Shown here: positions 24,586-32,760 of the stretch, in pieces | How positions within the stretch are numbered: the stretch's first letter is position 1 | Layout: every line of letters begins with the position of its first letter | DNA from: a halophilic archaeon | GTDB taxonomy: Archaea; Halobacteriota; Halobacteria; Halobacteriales; Haladaptataceae | NCBI GenBank assembly: GCA_003298465.1 | Contig: QNGA01000002.1 | Coordinates: forward strand, 554,909-618,908 | Length of the DNA stretch: 64,000 nt | Direction: 5' to 3' | Position numbers and translations under genes: made by a program | Notes under the pieces: model-generated | Database searches by the model: none | Seen by the model: only the letters and a program-made list of their open reading frames with translations | Told to the model about the DNA's origin: nothing

Positions 24586-25119
24586 ATGTACGACCGAATC
24601 CTGCTGCCGACGGACGGCAGTCCCGCCACCGAGAAAGCCATTCAGCAAGCGCTCGGCCTCGCCGAGATGTCCGACGCGACCCTGCACGTCGTCTCGGTCG
24701 CCGACCAGTCCGCCGTCCCGCCGGACGTGCGCGTCGGTATGATGCTCGACGAACTCGAGGCCAACGCGGAGGACGCCGTCGCCGAGGTCCGAAAGCAAGC
24801 CGACAAGGAGGGCGTCGCCGTGACGACGACGGTGATTCGCGGCGTCCCGCACCGCGCCATCCTCGACTACGCCGAGGACGAGGACGTCGACGTCATCGTG
24901 ATGGGGACCCACGGTCGCCGGGGGCTGAACCGGTACCTCGTCGGCAGCGTCACCGAGAAGGTCGTCCGGCTCTCCGACGTGCCCGTGCTCACGGTCCGGA
25001 TGACCGACTCCGGCAGTGAGCGGGCCGCCGGTGGTTGCCGTCGACTGCGGTGGCGGTCGTCGATCGGGGTCACGGCCGTCGGTAGGCTCGCTTCGCGAAG
25101 ACGCTCCGTAACCGGTTAA
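24586..25119 (+). CDS. Universal stress protein (UspA family) with odd C-terminal extension
   Basis: A 177-residue protein whose first 145 residues form a complete Usp domain: DRILLPTDGSPATEKA at the start and the ATP-binding motif GTHGRRGLNRYLVGSVTEKVV near the end. Usp proteins bind ATP or other nucleotides during stress. Family members normally stop just after VLTVRM; here the frame continues about 34 residues with a basic, repeat-free tail (SERAAGGCRRLRWRSS), unlike the acidic domain. A lost stop codon is possible. Confidence 0.85.
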   Translation: MYDRILLPTDGSPATEKAIQQALGLAEMSDATLHVVSVADQSAVPPDVRVGMMLDELEANAEDAVAEVRKQADKEGVAVTTTVIRGVPHRAILDYAEDEDVDVIVMGTHGRRGLNRYLVGSVTEKVVRLSDVPVLTVRMTDSGSERAAGGCRRLRWRSSIGVTAVGRLASRRRSVTG

Positions 25120-25163
25120 CGAGTTTATAATGAAGGTAGTGGACGTTCTTTCGTAAGTGTACG

Positions 25164-25337
25164 ATGACTCCCGAAACGAACGCGTTCCCCTCGACCGGAC
25201 GCCGGGCGGACCGCGCCGCGGAGACGCGGGCGAGCGAGCAGGAGACGGACGGCACGGGGCGGACGCTCTCGTTGCGCGCGCTGCTCCCGGGTCCGTACGT
25301 GAACTACCCGGAACGGGACCGTCGCCGCGACGGATAG
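25164..25337 (+). CDS. Small hypothetical protein
   Basis: A 57-residue frame with no recognisable family. It is charged and disordered in its first half and ends LRALLPGPYVNYPERDRRRDG. It is supported mainly by a good TATA box (tttataa, 25134-25140) centred 27 nt before the ATG, the spacing of a leaderless transcript. It lies between the Usp gene and a convergent membrane-protein gene. Confidence 0.45.
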   Translation: MTPETNAFPSTGRRADRAAETRASEQETDGTGRTLSLRALLPGPYVNYPERDRRRDG

Positions 25338-25357
25338 CGCGGAGCCACGTCGGTGGG

Positions 25358-25819
25358 TCAGCGCGACAGAGCGGCGTAGAGACCGCCGAGCAAGACGCCG
25401 TAGACGAGATGTCCCACGAGACTCTGCGGATCGAGGTTCGGGACGCCGGGACTCGGCAGGCCGACCAGGCCCATCCATATCGGCATGACGATGGCGGCGG
25501 CGACGAGCCAGAGGACGACGCCGTACGCCAGTCCGAGGCCGGCGATCGACGCGGTCGATTCGGCGTACTCCGACAGCGGCGGCCGCGAGACGACGGCGGC
25601 GAACACCAGCGCGAACGCCACGCTGTGGAGGAGATGCGCTATCCACCCGGCGGCGAGACTCTCGACGCCGTAGAGCGCCCCGATGACGGGCATGATGCCC
25701 ATCACGAACTGTATCAGCAGTCCCATCGCGATTCCCGCGCCGACGCCGGCCAGGACGGCGCTGGTCCAGTCGACGGTTCCCGTCTCCCTTCGAACGGCGG
25801 TCTCCGTTTCCGATGCCAT
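25358..25819 (-). CDS. Haloarchaeal four-helix membrane protein
   Basis: A 153-residue membrane protein with four hydrophobic helices, beginning SAVLAGVGAGIAMGLLIQFV and including HLLHSVAFALVFAAVV and GVVLWLVAAAIVMP. The N-terminal 17 residues are polar and cytoplasmic. A histidine near LHS and a conserved-looking YGVLLGGLYA end are present, but no function can be assigned. Relatives are widespread in haloarchaea and sometimes misannotated as kinases. It is convergent with the small gene at 25164. Confidence 0.7.
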   Translation of the reverse strand: MASETETAVRRETGTVDWTSAVLAGVGAGIAMGLLIQFVMGIMPVIGALYGVESLAAGWIAHLLHSVAFALVFAAVVSRPPLSEYAESTASIAGLGLAYGVVLWLVAAAIVMPIWMGLVGLPSPGVPNLDPQSLVGHLVYGVLLGGLYAALSR

Positions 25820-25900
25820 GTCCGTACCGACGACGGGCCGTGAGAAAGCGACGGCGCGGTCGTGCGTCCGGCGTTCACGACCGCCCGCGGTCTCGCGACG

Positions 25901-26278
25901 CTACTCCCCGGCCCGGAACCTCCGGGCGAGAAAGTACGCCACCGCGTAGCCGGCCGCGAACACGCCGCCGGCGCCGACGCCGACGGCCGCCGACGCGCTC
26001 AGCGCCCGTTCCGCGACGGCGACGACCACGGCGCCGAAGGCCGCGCTCGCGACGGCGACGACGGCGGCGTCCCGCGCGGCGCCCTCGGGCCAGCGCGCAT
26101 CGCGGTAGGCGTCGACGTCGAACTGCGGCTTCCACCCGGCGAACACGAGCAGCGGCATGGCGACCCCGAGGCCGATCACGACCGCGTAGCCGCCGGGAGC
26201 CCCGGCGGTCTCGGCGGCAGCGGCGACCGTCCCGGCCAGTAGCGCGCCGACGAACGTGGCGACGATGCGGTTCAGCAT
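25901..26278 (-). CDS. Small membrane protein at the end of the ABC importer unit
   Basis: A 125-residue protein with four hydrophobic segments (IVATFVGALLAGTVAAAA; GYAVVIGLGVAMPLLVFA; DAAVVAVASAAFGAVVVAV; VGVGAGGVFAAGYAVAYFL). The ATG at 26278 lies 32 bp after the stop of the thiolase-fold gene in the same direction, so it is probably the last gene of that unit. No family is recognised. Two short loops carry the only charged residues (QFDVDAYRDARWPEG). Confidence 0.65.
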   Translation of the reverse strand: MLNRIVATFVGALLAGTVAAAAETAGAPGGYAVVIGLGVAMPLLVFAGWKPQFDVDAYRDARWPEGAARDAAVVAVASAAFGAVVVAVAERALSASAAVGVGAGGVFAAGYAVAYFLARRFRAGE

Positions 26279-26310
26279 GGCAGCGACTGCCGACGGCAGG
26301 GAGAAAAGCG

Positions 26311-27315
26311 TTACCCGTGCCACTCCAGCACGGTCGCGGCCCAGGTGTAGCCGGTCCCCGCGGCGAGAAAGAGCACGACGTCGCCGGGTTCGACGAGCCC
26401 CTCCTCGCGGCCGCGGTCCAGCGCGAGCAGTTGGTCGACGCTCTGGACGTGGCCGAACTCGTCCAGGTAGTAGCCGGACGCGCCCAGTTCGTCGAGCAGC
26501 AGGTCGTGGAACGACCGCTTCACGTGGGTGAGCGCGACGAAGTCGAGGTCGTCGCGGTCGTAGCCCGACCGTTCGAGGGCGTCGTCGGCCACGTCGAGGA
26601 AGTTCGGCAGGCTGGCGTCCGCGAGACGCTCCTTCATCCACCCGGGGTCCGCCACGTCGAGAGCGTGTAGCCCGGCGGCCACCGTCTCCCGACTCGGCGG
26701 GTTCCGCGACCCGCCCGCGGGCATCACCACGTCCTCCGAGAAACTGCCGTCAGTGAGGGCGGCGCTCTCGCGGACCGTGGCTCGCGGGTCGTCGGGGTCG
26801 GCCTCCAGGACCGCCGCGCTCGCTCCGCTGCCGAAGTTGAACATGAACGAGGCGTCCTCGTTGCCGTAGTCGACGAGGTCCTCCTCGCGGCTCGCGGCGA
26901 CTAGCAGTATCGTCTCCGGGGTGTCCGCGAGCAGTTGCGCTCTCGCCGCCCGCAGCGCGACGGGCGCGCCGGCACAGAGCGCGTAGCTCTCGCTGGCGAA
27001 CGCATCCTCGGCACCCAGGCGTTCGGCGACGTTCGCGGCGGCGCTCCAGACGACGAAGTCCTTGTACTCGCTGCCGTGGTAGCGCACGGCGTCCACGTCC
27101 GCGGCCGCGACGCCGGCGTCGTCGAGCGCCCGTTCCCCGGCCGCCACGCACATGTCCGTGACGTGGTCCGAATCGGGGGGACAGACGCGCTTCTCGCGGA
27201 CGCCCATCTTCTCGACGACGACCTCTTCGGGAATCCCGCTCCGGTCGGCGATTTCGGTCCCGGAGACGGTCTCGTCCGGGACGTAGACGCCGTAGCCGGC
27301 GAGTCCGACCGTCAC
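26311..27315 (-). CDS. Thiolase-fold enzyme, 3-oxoacyl-ACP synthase III-like
   Basis: A 334-residue KAS III-type protein. The nucleophile Cys sits in SYALCAGAPVA and the first catalytic His in VALTHVKRS. Where KAS III enzymes have Asn (GNTSAAS), this one has EFGHVQSVDQ, so the triad would be Cys-His-His. The closing motif AAGTGYTWAATVLEW is present. It presumably condenses or cleaves an acyl-CoA. Its GTG overlaps the livM stop by 4 nt (GTGA), so it is translated with a branched-chain-type importer and probably acts on what that importer brings in. Confidence 0.88.
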   Translation of the reverse strand: MTVGLAGYGVYVPDETVSGTEIADRSGIPEEVVVEKMGVREKRVCPPDSDHVTDMCVAAGERALDDAGVAAADVDAVRYHGSEYKDFVVWSAAANVAERLGAEDAFASESYALCAGAPVALRAARAQLLADTPETILLVAASREEDLVDYGNEDASFMFNFGSGASAAVLEADPDDPRATVRESAALTDGSFSEDVVMPAGGSRNPPSRETVAAGLHALDVADPGWMKERLADASLPNFLDVADDALERSGYDRDDLDFVALTHVKRSFHDLLLDELGASGYYLDEFGHVQSVDQLLALDRGREEGLVEPGDVVLFLAAGTGYTWAATVLEWHG

Positions 27316-28583
27316 AGGTACCTCCGGACGTGCGCGGGGAGGCGTTTCGCGACCGGGCCGCCAAGCCTGTCCCGCACGGTGCCGAGCAGTCCGTTCGGCA
27401 CGAACAGGACGAACAGGACGAACAGCGCGCCGACGTAGAGGCTGGCGTGGCCGTTCAGGAACGTCTCGATGCTCGTACCGACCGTCATTCCGCCGTAGAG
27501 TTCGGTCGTCAGCAGGCCCTCGCCGAGGTGCTCGCGGAGGTACGGCAGCAGGCCGCCGCCGCTGGCGGCCTTCGAGAGGAACTCCTTGATAGTCTCGCTG
27601 AACAGGTGACCGTACAGGGGCCCGGCCAGCGTGCCGAACCCGCCGATGATGGCGGCCAGCAGCGCGTCGCCGGCCACGAGGAAGTAGAAGGACTCCTCGG
27701 GCGAGACGCTGCGCTGGTAGCCCGCCAGCAGGCCGCCCGCGACGGCGGCGAAGAACGCGCTGATGGCGAACGCGCCGAGCTTGTACCGGAAGGTGTCGTA
27801 CCCCACGGCGACGGCGCGCTCCTCGTTCTCCCTGATGGCGACCATCACGCGCCCGAACGGCGAGTGGAGGATGCGCTGCATCGCGAAGTAGCAGCCGAGC
27901 ACGACGACCCCGACCGCGTAGTAGGAGACCTCCGTCGCGCTCAACTGGACGAACGCGAGCGACACCTCGTCGCCCGTCAACTGCCCGATGGCGAGGTTGA
28001 GCGCGTCGACCCCGGGGACGCCGACGTTCAGTCCGTCCGTCGTGTCGACGAACACGCCGTCCCGGGGGTTCGAGCCGACGTAGCTCCAGTTGCGAACCAG
28101 CACGTACAGCACCTGGGCGAACCCGAGCGTTATCATGGCGAAGTAGACGCCGGTCAGCCGGAACGACACCGCGCCGATGGCGAGCGCCAGCGCCGCGGCG
28201 ACGACGCCGGCCAGCAGGAGCAGTACCACGTACGGCGTCCCCGCGGGCACGAACGGCACCTTGCCGTTGGTCACGAGGACGACGAAGTACGCGCCGGTGC
28301 CGTAGAAGGCGGCGTGGCCGAACGACAGGTAGCCGGTGTACCCCGAGATGAAGTCGAAGCTCATCGCGAACAGCGCGAAGTACAGCACCGGCACCATCGT
28401 CTCGACCCGCGGCAGCAGCATCGTCGCCTCCGCGCCGACCGGCGAGTTCACCAGCGCGTGGTGGATTCCGGGGTAGACCGCGAGGACGGCGACGACCGCC
28501 AGGTGGGCGACGTGGTCGCGGGCGTACTCGACCGCCCACGAGTCGGCGGTGTCGGTGCCGTCCAGCGCGGCCCTCCCGGGCAC
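27312..28583 (-). CDS. livM: ABC importer permease, LivM type
   Basis: A 423-residue membrane permease of the branched-chain amino acid ABC transporter family. The LivM signature FISGYTGYLSFGHAAFYGTG and the EAA-like loop GRVMVAIRENEERAVAVGYDT are clear. The N-terminus has about 30 cytoplasmic residues before the first helix. GTG at 28583 is used; it lies 43 nt after the livH stop. With LivH it forms the membrane channel for the LivF/LivG ATPases. The cargo may be amino acids, amides, urea or other carboxylates. Confidence 0.92.
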   Translation of the reverse strand: MPGRAALDGTDTADSWAVEYARDHVAHLAVVAVLAVYPGIHHALVNSPVGAEATMLLPRVETMVPVLYFALFAMSFDFISGYTGYLSFGHAAFYGTGAYFVVLVTNGKVPFVPAGTPYVVLLLLAGVVAAALALAIGAVSFRLTGVYFAMITLGFAQVLYVLVRNWSYVGSNPRDGVFVDTTDGLNVGVPGVDALNLAIGQLTGDEVSLAFVQLSATEVSYYAVGVVVLGCYFAMQRILHSPFGRVMVAIRENEERAVAVGYDTFRYKLGAFAISAFFAAVAGGLLAGYQRSVSPEESFYFLVAGDALLAAIIGGFGTLAGPLYGHLFSETIKEFLSKAASGGGLLPYLREHLGEGLLTTELYGGMTVGTSIETFLNGHASLYVGALFVLFVLFVPNGLLGTVRDRLGGPVAKRLPAHVRRYL

Positions 28584-28626
28584 CTCCGACTCGCCGTCGG
28601 CGGCCGTCTCCGCGTCGGTCTCGGTA

Positions 28627-29655
28627 CTAATGGCCGCCCACCTCCTCGACGCCGAACAGGCCCTGCGGACGCACGACGAGCACGACCACCAGGATGAGGA
28701 AGACGGTCATCTCCGGCAGGCCGGCGAAGCCGATGGCGTTGTTGAACCACCAGGTCGTGACGGCGTCCGCGAGGCCGACGACGAGGGCGGCGACCACGGT
28801 GCCGCGGAAGGTTCCGAGGCCGCCGACGATGACGACGACGAACGCCGGCAACAGCGTGTGCGACGCGAGGGGGACGCTCGCGCCCCAGTGGGGGTCCCAC
28901 ATCAGCAGGACGCCGGCCAGTCCGGCGAGGCCGGTCCCGAGCGCGAACACGATGGTGAACACCCGGCGCACGTCGATGCCGAGCGCCTCCGTCATCTCGG
29001 CGTCCTCGCTCCCGGCCCGGATGACGAGGCCGTACCGCGTCCGGGTGAGGAAGGCCCAGATGCCGGCGACGGCGAGGACGCCGACGCCGATCTCGAACAG
29101 CGCGAGGCCGCGCACCGAGACCGGGCCGAGTCCCACCGACTCGGTCAGGAGGGCGGGCTTCGTGCCGAACGCCGCCTGCCACTCCGCCATGGGCTGCATC
29201 CCGTAGAACTGGACGACGATGCGGACGAGTTCGTCCAGCACGAGCGTCAGCCCGAAGGTGAGCAGTATCTGGTAGATCGGCGGGCGGTCGTACAGCCGTC
29301 GGACGAGCCCCACCTCGATGCCGGCCCCGAGCGCCGCGAGCGCGGCGAACACGGCCGCGGCCGCGACGAAGAACAGCGCGAGGCGCGCGAACTGCCCGGT
29401 CCCCGAGGCGACGGCGCTGACCATCACGAGGCCGCCGAGGTACGCGCCGATCATCGTCAGCGAACCGTGCGCGAAGTTCAGCACGCCCATCAGTCCGAAG
29501 ATGAGCGTCAGTCCGCCGGCTATCATCACGTACAGTGCCGCCTTCGAGAGGCCGTCGACGAGCACCGAGGCGAGGTTCGACGGCCGGACGAACCGCCCCA
29601 GCGCGTCGACGAACCCGGCGAGGACGACGTCTCCGACGAGCATCGGGTCGGTCAT
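28627..29655 (-). CDS. livH: ABC importer permease, LivH type
   Basis: A 342-residue permease, partner of LivM. It shows the LivH start GLSKAALYVMIAGGLTLIFG and MGVLNFAHGSLTMIGAY, with the coupling-helix loop LVIRAGSEDAEMTEALGIDV. Its ATG overlaps the livF stop by 4 nt (ATGA), so translation is coupled to the ATPase gene. The C-terminus (LVVRPQGLFG) is typical of the family. Confidence 0.92.
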   Translation of the reverse strand: MTDPMLVGDVVLAGFVDALGRFVRPSNLASVLVDGLSKAALYVMIAGGLTLIFGLMGVLNFAHGSLTMIGAYLGGLVMVSAVASGTGQFARLALFFVAAAAVFAALAALGAGIEVGLVRRLYDRPPIYQILLTFGLTLVLDELVRIVVQFYGMQPMAEWQAAFGTKPALLTESVGLGPVSVRGLALFEIGVGVLAVAGIWAFLTRTRYGLVIRAGSEDAEMTEALGIDVRRVFTIVFALGTGLAGLAGVLLMWDPHWGASVPLASHTLLPAFVVVIVGGLGTFRGTVVAALVVGLADAVTTWWFNNAIGFAGLPEMTVFLILVVVLVVRPQGLFGVEEVGGH

Positions 29656-30350
29656 GCGCTGAGATGCCTCCTGAGTCGCTCGTCGTCGGCAGACGCGTCG
29701 TCGGCGTCGCCCTCCTCGACCACTCGACCGTTGTCCAGCACGTAGAACCGGTCGGCGAGGTCGAGCGCCAGGGGGAGGTTCTGTTCGACGAGCAGCAGCG
29801 TCGTGTCCTCGGCGGCGTCGGACAGCGCCTCCGCGACCGACTCGACGACGAGGGGCGCCAGTCCCTCGCTCGGTTCGTCGACGAGCAGGATGTCGTTGTC
29901 GCCGACGAGGCTCCGCGCGATGGCGAGCATCTGCTGCTGGCCGCCCGACAGCGACCCGGCGTCTCGGTCGCGGAACTCCTCTAAGTCGGGGAACGTCTCG
30001 AACGCCTCCGCGAGCGCCGCGTCGGCGTCGCCGTCGTCGGGCACCGCCACGCGGACGTTCTCCTCGACGGAGAGCTGCGCGAACACGCGGCGGTCCTCCG
30101 GAATCCAGCCGACGCCCATGTCGGCCACCTCGTGGGTGTCCCTGCCGACGAGTTCCTCGCCCCGGAGGCGGACGCTCCCGGAGCGCGGCGGCGTCAGCTG
30201 GAGCACGGACCGGAGCGTCGTCGTCTTGCCGACGCCGTTGCGGCCGACCAGCGCGACAACCTCGCCCGCCGCCACCTCGAACGTGACGCCCTCCAGCACG
30301 TGGCTCTCGCCGTAGTACGTGTGGGCGTCCTCCACGGCCAGCAGGGTCAC
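29652..30350 (-). CDS. livF: ABC importer ATPase, LivF type
   Basis: A 232-residue ATPase. Walker A is GRNGVGKTT, the signature is LSGGQQQML, and Walker B is ILLVDEPSEGLAP, the LivF form. GTG at 30350 overlaps the livG stop by 4 nt (GTGA). The frame continues upstream but that part is antisense-like. It powers the LivH/LivM channel together with LivG. Confidence 0.92.
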   Translation of the reverse strand: MTLLAVEDAHTYYGESHVLEGVTFEVAAGEVVALVGRNGVGKTTTLRSVLQLTPPRSGSVRLRGEELVGRDTHEVADMGVGWIPEDRRVFAQLSVEENVRVAVPDDGDADAALAEAFETFPDLEEFRDRDAGSLSGGQQQMLAIARSLVGDNDILLVDEPSEGLAPLVVESVAEALSDAAEDTTLLLVEQNLPLALDLADRFYVLDNGRVVEEGDADDASADDERLRRHLSA

Positions 30351-31111
30351 GCGGCTCCCTCCCGTTCGTAGCCGCCGAGGTACGCCTTCTGTACCGCCGG
30401 GTCGCCCTGCACGTCCTCGGGCGGGCCGTCCGCGATGACCCGTCCCTGGTTCAGGACGACGACGCGGTCGCTGACCTCCATCACGATGTCCATGTTGTGC
30501 TCGACCAGCAGCACGGCGTGGTCGGTCGCCACGTCCTCGATGAGGTCGATGACGTCGCCGACGCTCTCGCTGGAGACGCCGGCGTTCGGTTCGTCCAGCA
30601 GGAGCACGTCGGGGTCGCCCGCCAGCGCGATGCCGACCTCCAGTTGGCGGGTCGCCCCGTGGCTCAGGCTCTCGGCGGTCGTCTCTGCCTCGTCGAGGAG
30701 TCCGACGCGGTCGAGGATGGCGCGCGCCTCCGCGACGTACTCGTCGAACGCCCCGGCGTTGCGCCACGCGTTCGCCGCGTCGTCGCCCTGCGCTTGGGCG
30801 GCCACGCGGACGTTCTCCAGCACCGTGCTCGTCGGGAAGACGTTCGTTATCTGGTACGACCGGTGGACGCCGAGGCTCGCGGTGCGGTGCGGCGGCGCGT
30901 CCGTCACGTCGCGCCACGCGCCGTCGGCGCGGAACTCGATGCTGCCCGCCGTCGGTTCGAGGACGCCGGTCAACAGGTCGAAGAACGTCGTCTTGCCGGC
31001 CCCGTTCGGGCCGATGAGCGAGCAGAGCCGGTCCTCTTCGAGCGCGAAGTCGACGCCGTCGACGGCGACGAGCCCGCCGAAGCGCTTCGTCAGCCCCGCG
31101 GTTCGGAGCAT
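30347..31111 (-). CDS. livG: ABC importer ATPase, LivG type
   Basis: A 254-residue ATPase. Walker A is GPNGAGKTT, the signature is the LivG-type LSHGATRQLEVG, and Walker B is VLLLDEPNAGVS. The C-terminus has the LivG tail VLNQGRVIADGPPEDV. The ATG starts 1 nt after the stop of the binding-protein gene, so the two are tightly co-translated. Confidence 0.92.
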   Translation of the reverse strand: MLRTAGLTKRFGGLVAVDGVDFALEEDRLCSLIGPNGAGKTTFFDLLTGVLEPTAGSIEFRADGAWRDVTDAPPHRTASLGVHRSYQITNVFPTSTVLENVRVAAQAQGDDAANAWRNAGAFDEYVAEARAILDRVGLLDEAETTAESLSHGATRQLEVGIALAGDPDVLLLDEPNAGVSSESVGDVIDLIEDVATDHAVLLVEHNMDIVMEVSDRVVVLNQGRVIADGPPEDVQGDPAVQKAYLGGYEREGAA

Positions 31112-31112
31112 G

Positions 31113-32522
31113 TTACAGCGAGCAACCCATCCCGCTCGCGCCCTTCGGAATCGTCGCCTTCGCCCCGTCGATGGTGGTGACGGGTTCGCCCGGCATGACG
31201 GCCGCCTTCCAGCTGTCCGACCACTCGTCCGCGGTCGGGACGGGGTTGGCGACGGTCATCGACGACCGGGCCTGGTTGTTGTACCCCTGGAAGACGTAGC
31301 CGCCCTCGCCCTTCGGCGTGTCCCTGACTTTCATGCCGCGCATCGCCTCGGCGATGTCCGCGCCCTTCGTCGACCCGCTCTCGCGGACGCCCTGGACCAG
31401 GGCCGAGGCGGCGGTGAACGTGCCCGATGTGAACAGGTCCGGCACCGTTCCGTACGCCTTCGTGTACGCGTCCACGAACGTCGAGTTGATCTCGTTGTCG
31501 TACTGGTTCCAGTGGTAGCGCGTGGTGAACGGACCGAGCTTCGCGTTTCGAATCTTCTCCTTCGTCAGCGGCTCGCCGAGCACCTTCTGCATCGTCTGGC
31601 CGACGACGGCGTTCGTGATGCGCGTCGCGAACCCGCCGAACACGCGATAGCTGTAGTCGCCGGAGAGGAACGAGGTGAACAGCGCGGGCAGCGTGGCGAC
31701 GGTGAACCCGCCGACGATGCCCTCCGCGCCCGCGTCCTCGGCGCGGTCGAGCAGGCCCTTCCACTCGGAGTGGCCCTTCGGCACGAACTTCTTGCCGACG
31801 ATCTCGACGCCCTCCTGCTCGAGGACCGCCTCGTAGTTGTTCACGACGGCCTTCCCGAAGCTGTACTTCGCGCCGAACAGGAACACCTTGCTCACGTCCG
31901 TCTCCTGGGCGACGTACTTCCCGCCGCTGCGGGCGTCCATCGCGGTGGTCTCGCTCGCGCGGAACACGTTCGGTGCGCAGGTGTCCGCGTTCGACGTGAC
32001 GCCGGCGGACGCCGCCGGCCCCGCGATGTAGGGGACGTTCGTCTGCTTGGCGACCGTCTGGATGACGCGGGTGGCGGCCCCCGAGGAGGCACAGCCGAAG
32101 AGCACGTCGACGTCGTTTTTCACGAGGTTCGTCGCCAGTTGCTGGGCCTTCTTCGCGCTGAACTTCGTGTCCTGGACGTGGAGTTCGAAGTCCACGTCGC
32201 CGACCGAGACGGTCGTCGTCCCGGTCTTCACGCCCGTCTTCGGCGTGGCGTCGGCCTTGTACGCCAGCCCCGAGAGGAACCCCCAGAGGCTCTGCTGGCC
32301 GTAGTACTTCAGGTCGCCCGAGACCGGCTGGAGTACGCCGACCTTGACCGTCCCCGATACGTCCGTCGTCGTCGTTTGCTGCGTTCCCGTCATGCCGCCG
32401 TCTCCCTTGTCGTTCGTCGTCCCTCCGTCTTCATTATTGCCGGTGCAACCCGCGAGTCCCGCCGCCCCCACGGCTCCCATGGAGGTGAGCAGGTCGCGTC
32501 GGTTCACGCCGTGGTTTGCCAT
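31113..32522 (-). CDS. ABC importer substrate-binding lipoprotein (Liv type)
   Basis: A 469-residue periplasmic-type binding protein. The Tat motif NRRDLLTSMG and lipobox LAGC (Cys26) mark it as an exported lipoprotein; a Gly/Thr-rich linker follows. The body is the type I binding-protein fold (VKVGVLQPVSGDLKYYG; FGCASSGAATRVIQTVAKQ; YIAGPAASAG). It captures the substrate and delivers it to LivHM. The start at 32522 begins the signal; the frame reads further upstream without signal-like features. It is the first gene of the importer unit. Confidence 0.9.
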   Translation of the reverse strand: MANHGVNRRDLLTSMGAVGAAGLAGCTGNNEDGGTTNDKGDGGMTGTQQTTTTDVSGTVKVGVLQPVSGDLKYYGQQSLWGFLSGLAYKADATPKTGVKTGTTTVSVGDVDFELHVQDTKFSAKKAQQLATNLVKNDVDVLFGCASSGAATRVIQTVAKQTNVPYIAGPAASAGVTSNADTCAPNVFRASETTAMDARSGGKYVAQETDVSKVFLFGAKYSFGKAVVNNYEAVLEQEGVEIVGKKFVPKGHSEWKGLLDRAEDAGAEGIVGGFTVATLPALFTSFLSGDYSYRVFGGFATRITNAVVGQTMQKVLGEPLTKEKIRNAKLGPFTTRYHWNQYDNEINSTFVDAYTKAYGTVPDLFTSGTFTAASALVQGVRESGSTKGADIAEAMRGMKVRDTPKGEGGYVFQGYNNQARSSMTVANPVPTADEWSDSWKAAVMPGEPVTTIDGAKATIPKGASGMGCSL

Positions 32523-32717
32523 GACGTGTGTACCGGGAACGAGAAACGGCAAATACTGCTGGGTTAACATGTTAACGGTCGCGAGACGGGAGAAGTCGCC
32601 CCGGAGCCTCACCCGCTCCCGTTCCCAGTGCACCGTCCCGGGTAATCAACGCTGTGGCGGATGTCCAGCGTTCGGTTCCGAACGGGAACACGACCGCGTC
32701 GGACCGTTTTCGACGGG

Positions 32718-32741
32718 CGTACCAGAACTCCTTTTCGCGCG
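32718..32741 (+). promoter_or_regulatory. 24-bp promoter element shared with the DyP-like gene
   Basis: cgtaccagaac followed by tccttttcgcgcg; one base differs from the copy at 19273-19296. It ends 19 nt before the ATG at 32761. Position and composition suggest a TATA element plus an overlapping operator. Confidence 0.75.
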
Positions 32742-32760
32742 CCACGACTAGGGACCGACG

